Shown here: positions 1-5,023 of the stretch, in pieces
How the letters are laid out: every line of letters starts with the position of its first letter
Numbering within the stretch: the stretch's first letter is position 1
Assembly: GCA_029256365.1 (NCBI GenBank)
Contig: JAQSYB010000292.1
Span: forward strand, 1 to 5,624
Origin: Clostridia bacterium
GTDB lineage: Bacteria; Bacillota; Clostridia; Lutisporales; Lutisporaceae
Reading direction: 5' to 3'
DNA length: 5,624 bases
Position numbers and translations under genes: made by a program
The notes under the pieces: generated by a model
Told to the model about the DNA's origin: nothing
The model's database searches: none
The model's input: only the letters and a program-made list of their open reading frames with translations

Positions 1-578
1 CCATATTCTATTCCATTGTGCACCATTTTTACAAAGTGACCTGCTCCATTTTCGCCTACCCAGCTGCAGCAGGGAGTTCCATCTTCAACCTTTGCCGCAA
101 TAGCCTGAAATATTGGCTTAACATAAGGCCATGCTGCATGGGAGCCTCCTGGCATAATACTTGGCCCCTTAAGGGCGCCTTCTTCTCCCCCTGAAACACC
201 TGTTCCAATGTAAAAAAGCCCTTTTTCCTCCACATACTTTGTCCTCCTGATTGTATCGGAGAAATGGGAGTTCCCGCCGTCAATTATGATATCCCCCTTA
301 CTAAGGTATGGGATTAGTAAATCAATAGAATCATCAACCGGTTTACCCGCTTTGATCATAAGCATTATTTTACGTGGTGTTTCAAGATTGTCCACCAGTT
401 CTTTTATTGACATGGCACCGATTATGTTTTTGCCCTTTCCGCGTCCTTCTAAGAAGCCAGTGACTCTTTCAGTACTGCGGTTATATACGGCCACAGCAAA
501 GCCCTTGCTCTCCATATTCAGAACAAGGTTTTCTCCCATAACTGCCAACCCGACTATCCCTATATCAGCTTTTTTCAT
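1..578 (-). CDS. gnd: 6-phosphogluconate dehydrogenase, decarboxylating (NADP type), N-terminal part
   Basis: Cytoplasmic enzyme that oxidatively decarboxylates 6-phosphogluconate to ribulose 5-phosphate, normally with NADP+. The first 192 residues are visible and the gene runs off the left edge; the family is about 470 residues long. Seen directly: Rossmann motif GLAVMGENL at residues 10-18; NRST at 33-36, where NADP-type enzymes carry Asn-Arg-Ser/Thr for the 2'-phosphate; IIIDGGNS at 97-104; the substrate loop SGGEEGALKGPSIMPGG at 129-145; and HFVKMVHNGIEYG at 181-193, with K184, H187, N188 and E191 matching the catalytic Lys and substrate-binding residues. The GLAVMG form and these spacings fit the long classical enzyme rather than the short NAD-type GndA. 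The start at 578 has GAGGGG 7 nt upstream; an ATG seven bases further upstream hits a stop after two codons. A hairpin at 722-757 separates it from dctP, so it is either read through or has its own promoter. No internal loss is seen. Confidence 0.95.
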   Translation of the reverse strand, partial: MKKADIGIVGLAVMGENLVLNMESKGFAVAVYNRSTERVTGFLEGRGKGKNIIGAMSIKELVDNLETPRKIMLMIKAGKPVDDSIDLLIPYLSKGDIIIDGGNSHFSDTIRRTKYVEEKGLFYIGTGVSGGEEGALKGPSIMPGGSHAAWPYVKPIFQAIAAKVEDGTPCCSWVGENGAGHFVKMVHNGIEY

Positions 579-721
579 TCCATGTCCCCTCTTTTTCTTT
601 ATTTTAAAGGTTATTTATATATCCAAGCCCTAGAAAGGGATTGCTTCCAAAGTAAATATCTTCTTTGCCATTTAAAATGTGATATTCTTCTCCCGGCTTA
701 TGAAGATAATCAAATTATATT

Positions 722-757
722 TAAAATCCCTCCCTTTTGCAAAAGGAAGGGATTTTA
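722..757 (-). terminator. Strong hairpin after dctP, probable factor-independent (possibly bidirectional) terminator
   Basis: Two adjoining 18-base arms (722-739 and 740-757) are complementary at 17 of 18 positions; the only mismatch is 732 against 747. The core is GC-rich (CCCTTCC against GGGAGGG) and the outer ends are A/T runs. In the minus-strand transcript the GGGAGGG arm is followed by ATTTTAAATAT, a moderate U-rich tail. The A/T ends on both sides would let it work in either direction. It begins 18 nt past the dctP stop, the expected place for an operon terminator. The U-run is short, so partial read-through into gnd is possible. Confidence 0.8.
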
Positions 758-775
758 ATAGAATCCGTAGTCTAT

Positions 776-1759
776 TTATTGAGCTGCTTTAACTGCTGCC
801 ATAAATTCATCTATAAGGTCCTTGCCAATTTTATCTTGGAACTCAGTGTAAACAGGTTGAACTGCATCCTGGAATGCTTTTTGCTGCTCAGGAGATAGTT
901 CTGTAACTTCCATACCAGCTTTTTTGAGTTCAGCTATATAGTCTCTTGACATTTCTCTGTTGGTCTTTCTGTTTAACAATGCTGACTCATAAGCTGCTTC
1001 TTCAAATATCTTCTTATCATCAGCTGAAAGTTCTGCCCATAGCTGGTCGCTGATCAACATGATATGTGGCCCATATACGTGTCCAGTTAATGAAACATGC
1101 TTTTGAACTTCAAAGAATTTCTGTAAGTAAATAGTTGGGATTGGGTTTTCCTGTCCATCTATTGTATGCTGCTGCATAGCTGTAAATACTTCACTGAATG
1201 GCATTGGAGTTGGGTTAGCACCTAGTGCTTTCCAAGCTGCAAGATGGATTGGATTTTCCATTGTTCTGATTTTTAGTCCCTTTACATCAGCAGGACTCTT
1301 TACTGCAAGCTTGCTGTTTGTTAACTGTCTAAATCCATTCTCATAATATGCAAGAAGACGAAGTCCTTTCCCCTCAAGTGATGAAGCTATCTTCTTACCT
1401 ACAGGACCATCAAATATTGCATCTGCTGCCTTCTCATTTGGAATGATGAAGGGAAGATCAAAGGCCATAAATGCTGATGCAAGACCTGTTATTGGCGAAG
1501 CTGAAGTAACAACCATTTCAAGATTTCCCATTCTTACGTCCTGAGTCGCCTTAACATCGCAGCCTATGTATGCAGGGTGCTGTTCGTTAACTCCGTTGCT
1601 TATCTTGATTATCTTTGCGGGCTCTTTAGGTGCTTCAGCTTTTGGCTCTTCCTTCTTTACTTCTGGCGCAGGAGCCACAGTCGGATTTGATGACAAACAG
1701 CCTGTAAGTAATACAGCTGCCATCATAACTACGAGTAAAATTGCCAATAGTCTTTTCAT
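776..1759 (-). CDS. dctP: TRAP transporter substrate-binding lipoprotein, DctP family, with apparent internal deletion
   Basis: Extracytoplasmic solute receptor that captures a carboxylated substrate and delivers it to the DctQ-DctM membrane unit. Residues 1-21 are a lipoprotein signal: MKR, a hydrophobic core and the lipobox LTGC with C21 as the lipidated residue. A flexible Ala/Pro/Lys/Glu linker (about 28-49) follows. Family hallmarks: ENGFRQLTNSK at 140-150 (R144), GLKIRTMENP at 161-170 (R165, the Arg expected to pair with the substrate carboxylate), ALGANPTPMPFSEVF at 178-192 and TIDGQENPI at 199-207 (N205). The C-terminal helices are present to residue 327. Odd: after HPAYIG (61-66) the sequence goes straight to DVKATQDVRMGNLEM. 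Family members carry about 27 more residues here (first helix, a Gly-Lys-strand, then Pro-Asn-x-Gln-Leu-Gly). Reading frame is kept. The start has GAGGGGG 7 nt upstream. It lies last in the Q-M-P order, 102 bp after dctM. Substrate not determined; a sugar acid is inferred from the neighbours. Confidence 0.93.
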   Translation of the reverse strand: MKRLLAILLVVMMAAVLLTGCLSSNPTVAPAPEVKKEEPKAEAPKEPAKIIKISNGVNEQHPAYIGCDVKATQDVRMGNLEMVVTSASPITGLASAFMAFDLPFIIPNEKAADAIFDGPVGKKIASSLEGKGLRLLAYYENGFRQLTNSKLAVKSPADVKGLKIRTMENPIHLAAWKALGANPTPMPFSEVFTAMQQHTIDGQENPIPTIYLQKFFEVQKHVSLTGHVYGPHIMLISDQLWAELSADDKKIFEEAAYESALLNRKTNREMSRDYIAELKKAGMEVTELSPEQQKAFQDAVQPVYTEFQDKIGKDLIDEFMAAVKAAQ

Positions 1760-1785
1760 ACAGATTCCCCCTCTTATTTGTTATT

Positions 1786-1834
1786 CGGCTTTTTAGCCAT
1801 GATTTTTATCCAAAAAGGAATCAGCCGGTGGCTA
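1786..1834 (-). repeat. Four interlocking short complementary segments in the dctM-dctP gap
   Basis: In transcript order the 102-bp gap carries TAGCCA (1834-1829), CGGCT (1827-1823), TGGCTA (1799-1794) and AGCCG (1790-1786). They can fold as two neighbouring small hairpins (AGCC with GGCT twice, loops of 3-4 nt). Alternatively TAGCCA pairs with TGGCTA and CGGCT with AGCCG, which would be a pseudoknot-like arrangement. The last two segments lie inside an 8-codon open frame (1800-1774, MAKKPNNK), 14 nt before the dctP start, that lacks a good ribosome binding site. No U-run follows, so this is not a terminator. Influence on dctP mRNA stability or translation is a guess; stems this short can arise by chance. 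Confidence 0.3.
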
Positions 1835-1861
1835 TCTCCCCTTTAAATAACAAGTTAACAC

Positions 1862-3139
1862 TTAGTTTCCAAAGGCATAAGGAAGATATAGTATTAAACC
1901 AGGTACATAGGTAATAAGAAGCAATACAGCAACCATTATCGCAATAAAGCCCATGGTAGGCTTAACCAATTCCCACATGGATAACCCTGATAACCCACAG
2001 CCTACGTAAAGCACCGTACCAACCGGAGGTGTAAGAGTTCCTATGCAGAGGTTGCAAACCATAACGACACCAAAGTAAATCGGATCAAGTCCGAATCTTG
2101 TTGCGATAGGAAGTAAAATCGGAGCTAATATGAGCAGCGCAGGTGTTAAGTCCATCACACATCCAACCAACAATAATAGAATATTGATAAGCAGCATAAG
2201 AACATATACATTATTTGATACAGCTAGCAGAGCATCTGAAAGCAGTACAGGTATCTGCGCGGTTGTGATAAAGTATCCTGCTGCTGTAGCAGCACCACAT
2301 ACTAGCATAACAATTGAAGTACTCTTTGCTGACTGAACAAATATTTCAGGAATATGATGTAGCTTCAACTCCTTGTATGCAAAGAATCCCACTAACAGTG
2401 CATAGACAACTGCCACTACTGCTGCTTCTGTAGGAGTAAATATTCCTCCCAGTATTCCTCCCATGATTATTACAGGAAGAAGTATTGCCCAGAAAGCTGC
2501 AATGGTATCCTTTATCATTTGTTTAATGGATGCCCTTTTTGTTCTTTTATAGCCCATTTTCTTTGAATGAAAATACCAGCCTACCATTAGGGCAATCCCT
2601 ATCAAAACACCAGGTACAACTCCTCCAAGGAACAGCTTGACGATAGATACACCACCAACAACACCAAAAAGTATCATAGGTATGCTTGGCGGTATAACAG
2701 GACCTATGGTCCCGGCGGAAATAATCAGAGCTGTGCTCTTGCCTTTTTCATAGCCTTGCTCCTCCATAACTGGAAGAAGTATTGAGCCTATGGCCGTAGT
2801 ATCTGCTATTGCTGATCCAGAGACTCCAGCGAAAAGCATACTTGCAAGTACAGTAACATATCCAAGTCCACCGGTAACGTGACCAATAAGGACTTTGGCA
2901 AAATTAACTATTCTCTTTGATATTCCGCCTACATTCATTATTTCTCCTGCCAAAACGAAGAATGGAATGGCCATTAGCGGAAAATTATCTACTCCCCTGA
3001 CTATATTCTGAGAAACAATTGCCGGTGATGAAACACCAAGGCTAGCCATAAGTACAAGACTTGTCAGCACAAGGCTGAATGCAATGGGTATATTCATCAG
3101 TATAAAAAAGAACATACTTACAAGAAAAATTACTAACAT
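1862..3139 (-). CDS. dctM: TRAP transporter large permease subunit, DctM family
   Basis: Integral membrane subunit forming the ion-coupled (usually Na+) transport path of the TRAP system; it works with DctQ and takes substrate from DctP. Its 425 residues are normal family length and almost wholly hydrophobic, consistent with about 11-12 membrane segments. Recognisable family motifs: DNFPLMAIPFFVLAGEIMN at 51-69, GVSGSAIADTTAIGS at 105-119, GTIGPVIPPSIPM at 143-155, GGIFTPTEAA at 231-240, MDLTPALLILAP at 329-340 and IGTLTPPVG at 366-374. The Gly/Ser/Thr/Pro-rich stretches at 105-119 and 366-374 are the hairpin-type regions expected at the ion and substrate site. The start overlaps the dctQ stop by 7 nt (ATGTTAG), and a perfect AAAGGAGG (3154-3147) lies 7 nt upstream within dctQ, indicating tight translational coupling. 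No sign of the internal loss seen in dctP and the SDR gene. Confidence 0.96.
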   Translation of the reverse strand: MLVIFLVSMFFFILMNIPIAFSLVLTSLVLMASLGVSSPAIVSQNIVRGVDNFPLMAIPFFVLAGEIMNVGGISKRIVNFAKVLIGHVTGGLGYVTVLASMLFAGVSGSAIADTTAIGSILLPVMEEQGYEKGKSTALIISAGTIGPVIPPSIPMILFGVVGGVSIVKLFLGGVVPGVLIGIALMVGWYFHSKKMGYKRTKRASIKQMIKDTIAAFWAILLPVIIMGGILGGIFTPTEAAVVAVVYALLVGFFAYKELKLHHIPEIFVQSAKSTSIVMLVCGAATAAGYFITTAQIPVLLSDALLAVSNNVYVLMLLINILLLLVGCVMDLTPALLILAPILLPIATRFGLDPIYFGVVMVCNLCIGTLTPPVGTVLYVGCGLSGLSMWELVKPTMGFIAIMVAVLLLITYVPGLILYLPYAFGN

Positions 3140-3639
3140 TGCGTATCCTCCTTTGGCGTTTCTTTACCAATACCAAAAAGTACTTTTATATGTCCAATTA
3201 GCTTAAAGATTGTCATGATTAGTACGGCTGCTCCAGCCATTGGAATGATTAAATATACATATGCATAGGGTATCGCTGCGGCCGGAGATAGCCAGTCCCA
3301 GCTGTTCATTGTTAAATTGAGTCCTCCCATTACGATTATGTATATTGCATAGAGCACACCAATATCTGCTAAAACCTGCATTAGATGGGCTATCCTCTTA
3401 GGCACAGCCTTTATCAAAATGTCCAAACTTAAATGTTCATCTTTAATATAGGCCAATACTGCACCTAAAAACACTACCCATATAAGCATGAACCTTGATA
3501 TTTCTTCCGACCAGGCTATGGATGCCCCTAAGAAATATCGGCTAACTACATTCCAGAATACGATAGCTACCATTGCTGCCAGTAGAGTTCCAACCAAATA
3601 CTTAATGAAGTTTTCACATATAGTCAGTACCTTTTCCAT
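3133..3639 (-). CDS. dctQ: TRAP transporter small permease subunit, DctQ family
   Basis: Small membrane subunit that pairs with DctM and helps dock the DctP receptor. Its 168 residues contain four hydrophobic segments at roughly 14-33, 48-65, 85-106 and 124-147, the four-helix plan of DctQ. The family signature is clear: FWNVVSRYFLGASIAWSEEI at 28-47, with the conserved Asn/Arg-Tyr and Trp-Ser-Glu-Glu, then EHLSLDIL at 68-75 and a Pro-Tyr-Ala-Tyr-Val-Tyr entry into the last helix. The C-terminus is a short charged tail. The start at 3639 has GAGGGGG 7 nt upstream, the same site seen before dctP. It follows the SDR gene by 46 bp with no terminator between, so the two are probably co-transcribed. 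Length and motif spacing are normal for the family. Confidence 0.94.
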   Translation of the reverse strand: MEKVLTICENFIKYLVGTLLAAMVAIVFWNVVSRYFLGASIAWSEEISRFMLIWVVFLGAVLAYIKDEHLSLDILIKAVPKRIAHLMQVLADIGVLYAIYIIVMGGLNLTMNSWDWLSPAAAIPYAYVYLIIPMAGAAVLIMTIFKLIGHIKVLFGIGKETPKEDTQC

Positions 3640-3685
3640 ATTTATTCCCCCTCACAATTTATATGTATCGTAAAATTGCCAGTCC

Positions 3686-4381
3686 TTAGTATTTTGTATC
3701 ATATGGCCAAGGCTGCCCGCCTGCCAGACATCCACCATCGATATGGTACATCATACCCGACATATAGCTCGATGAATCCGAAGCCAACAGGATTGTAAGA
3801 CCAAGAATTTCTTCCGGTGTGCCAGGCCTTCCCATTGCTATTCTATCACTAAGATATTTTGATCTTTCTGGATGTTCCCATGTTACAGTTGTTAGGGGTG
3901 TTAAAATATGACCAGGGGCAATTGCATTTGCCCTAATGTTGTACTTTGCCCATTCAATCGCCATAGAGCGTGTAAGAGCAGTTACTGCGCTCTTTGTTGC
4001 TCCATACACTGAGCAGCCGCCAAGCATGCCCACGGAGTTATGTGAAGCCATGTTGATAATATTTCCTTCTCTTTTATTGATACCGGCACAATTAATTAAT
4101 ACATCAATTCTCCCAAATTCTTTCATGACTTTTTCTACACATAACTGAATTGAATCCATTTGAAGAATATTAAGATCAAATGCTTTTGCTGAACCATTTT
4201 CATTAATTTCTGTCCCAAGTGCCTCCAGCTTGTCATTGCCTATATCACATAAAGCCATTTCTGCACCTGCATCTGCCAGGCCTTTTGCCAGAACAGAGCC
4301 AATACCTCCAGTAGCTCCAGTTAGCAGAATAACCTTGTTTTCCAGTGAAAATATCTTTTCAAGATTTTCACCAACAGACAT
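3686..4381 (-). CDS. Short-chain dehydrogenase/reductase, gluconate 5-dehydrogenase-like, with apparent internal deletion
   Basis: NAD(P)-dependent oxidoreductase of the classical SDR family. Seen: cofactor loop TGATGGIG (21-28); D46 at the end of the second strand (LCDI), which usually favours NAD(H); D69 for adenine; NCAG (97-100) in place of NNAG; S113 in MASHNS; and YGATK (Y126, K130), the catalytic Tyr and Lys. The C-terminus has a DGG motif and a GGQPWPYDTKY tail. At 231 residues it is short against about 255-262 for gluconate 5-dehydrogenase, KduD or threitol dehydrogenase-type relatives. The shortfall lies at one point: NKRE (102-105) is followed at once by GNIINMAS. About 36 residues are absent, including the helix bearing the conserved catalytic Asn. 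The frame is intact, but activity is doubtful. Start at 4381: AAGGAG lies 11 nt upstream, slightly far; no better start is seen. It leads the TRAP operon, which with gnd suggests sugar-acid oxidation; the exact substrate is uncertain. Confidence 0.88.
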   Translation of the reverse strand: MSVGENLEKIFSLENKVILLTGATGGIGSVLAKGLADAGAEMALCDIGNDKLEALGTEINENGSAKAFDLNILQMDSIQLCVEKVMKEFGRIDVLINCAGINKREGNIINMASHNSVGMLGGCSVYGATKSAVTALTRSMAIEWAKYNIRANAIAPGHILTPLTTVTWEHPERSKYLSDRIAMGRPGTPEEILGLTILLASDSSSYMSGMMYHIDGGCLAGGQPWPYDTKY

Positions 4382-4442
4382 AAACGAACACGCTCCTTCC
4401 GTTTGTTTACCTGATTTATTTCAGTTAATCACTACAATCTCT

Positions 4443-4481
4443 ACAATTCCTATCAATCGAAGAACATATTTTAGGAATTGT
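4443..4481. promoter_or_regulatory. 10+10 bp perfect inverted repeat, candidate operator of the SDR-TRAP operon
   Basis: ACAATTCCTA at 4443-4452 and TAGGAATTGT at 4472-4481 are exact reverse complements, 19 bases apart (centres 29 bp apart). One arm overlaps the end of the proposed -10 box and the start of transcription; the other lies about 20-30 nt downstream. This layout fits a repressor binding as a dimer or tetramer, and the adjacent RpiR-type gene is the obvious candidate. A direct repeat of CTACAAT (4432-4438 and 4441-4447) adjoins the inner arm. In RNA it could also form a 10-bp stem at the 5' end of the leader. No second copy was found elsewhere in the window. Confidence 0.5.
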
Positions 4482-4509
4482 TATACACTATATGTATGAA
4501 ACTAGTAAA
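4480..4509 (-). promoter_or_regulatory. Candidate sigma-A promoter for the SDR-dctQMP operon
   Basis: On the minus strand TTTACT (4509-4504) is followed after 18 bases by TATAAC (4485-4480). These match the -35 and -10 consensus at 4 of 6 and 5 of 6 positions. Transcription would start near 4473, leaving a leader of about 92 nt before the SDR start. A smaller palindrome, ATACA-5-TGTAT (4483-4497), covers the -10 and part of the spacer, and the 10+10 inverted repeat begins in the -10 box, so the site looks regulated. The region is AT-rich, so chance matches are possible. Confidence 0.45.
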
Positions 4510-4546
4510 ATATGATGTGTGATATGTTGTCAGTCATGTAGATGTA

Positions 4547-4648
4547 TTACAACCAATGATTAAATTTCAACGTGATCTTTTAGATTCCATCAATATTTTG
4601 GCAAGTAATATTTCCACTATCAGAATATTGCATCAATTTTGGTTGTAA
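4547..4648. repeat. Nested inverted repeats, possible structured element or small mobile-element relic
   Basis: Outer arms TTACAACCAA (4547-4556) and TTGGTTGTAA (4639-4648) are perfect reverse complements. They extend inward by TGAT/ATCA if a three-base bulge is allowed. Inside, CAATATTTTG (4591-4600) and CAGAATATTG (4621-4630) pair at all ten positions counting one G-U pair. A small ATCT-TTT-AGAT hairpin lies between the outer 5' arm and the inner pair. Together they could make a branched fold of 102 bases. It lies just upstream of the candidate SDR promoter and outside the expected leader. No target duplication was seen, so a MITE-like origin is speculative. Confidence 0.35.
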
Positions 4649-4830
4649 AATCCTACGCTCTGTATCTTTTACAGCTGGGACCCATGGATGCATGGTTGAC
4701 TAACCCAATTAAATAGCTTTCCATAAGCCAATGCTTTCCGAAATTTTGCAAGATATTTGGAAGGGTTATTTTCAGTTATTATATTATTCTTGTATTTCGT
4801 ATATAAGGATAAATACTATAGAATTATAGA
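4580..4830 (-). pseudogene. Possible decayed coding remnant of unknown family
   Basis: Two abutting minus-strand frames read like protein. One contains NPSKYLAKFRKALAYGKLFN and stops at about 4660. The other opens at an ATG at 4693 and runs 37 codons to 4580, containing WVPAVKDTERRILQPKLMQY and then SDSGNITCQN. They overlap near 4693-4660 and would join with a single frameshift. Neither has a clear ribosome binding site or start for a full gene. I do not recognise the family. It may be debris of a former gene between the regulator and the operon, or a chance reading of AT-rich DNA. Confidence 0.2.
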
Positions 4831-5023
4831 AGTAGATATTATTTTACGAAGGATTCATCATATGAGTGAAGTATAAGTTGTAAGAAAATTATTTTCATAA
4901 GTATTATAACATACTCTGTTTAATAAAGAAACATGTAAATTATTTTCATGGATAAAAAGTTTCCGAAATTTAAATTTAGGGTTTTTGTTCATTGTATATG
5001 TCCATTCTATCAAATGACTGTAT

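Larger units (their letters stand above)
4382..5023. other. AT-rich gap between the regulator gene and the SDR gene; no convincing gene
   Basis: The SDR-proximal part holds the candidate promoter and operator described separately. The middle (about 4547-4830) holds nested inverted repeats and protein-like stretches in two different minus-strand frames. The part next to the regulator gene contains a good extended -10 box (TG-T-TATAAT, minus strand, 4911-4903) without a convincing -35, and AT-rich DNA in which I find no GC-rich terminator for the regulator gene. Short open frames exist (for example 44 codons at 4992-4858), but none has family resemblance or a good ribosome binding site. Confidence 0.6.

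Noticed and set aside
56..283. 75-codon open frame on the minus strand
   Set aside because: Out-of-frame shadow of gnd; the gnd frame carries all the catalytic motifs.
286..633. 115-codon open frame on the plus strand
   Set aside because: It lies antisense to gnd, whose protein matches its family end to end over the visible part; the antisense product has no recognisable motif or ribosome binding site.
776..1759. DctP shortening explained by a frameshift
   Set aside because: Both sides of the junction are in the same frame with family-like sequence, so the missing block is an in-frame loss, not a shifted stretch.
3655..3678. CAATTT/AAATTG inverted repeat between the SDR gene and dctQ
   Set aside because: Six AT-rich bases per arm are readily explained by chance, and there is no U-run to suggest termination.
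4382..4840. CcpA-type cre box for catabolite control
   Set aside because: I looked for the TGNAANCGNTNNCA-like pattern around the promoter and found no acceptable match.
4846..4875. GAAGGA followed by an ATG and four codons (MSEV, stop) on the plus strand
   Set aside because: The start region looks plausible, but the frame closes at once and no continuing frame is recognisable; insufficient support for a divergent gene remnant.
4858..4992. 44-codon open frame on the minus strand beginning MNKNPKFKFR
   Set aside because: AT-driven composition, weak ribosome binding site and no family resemblance; probably chance.
4990..5023. Terminator for the RpiR gene
   Set aside because: Only AT-rich palindromes such as AAATTTAAATTT occur after the stop; no GC-rich stem with a U-run is visible.
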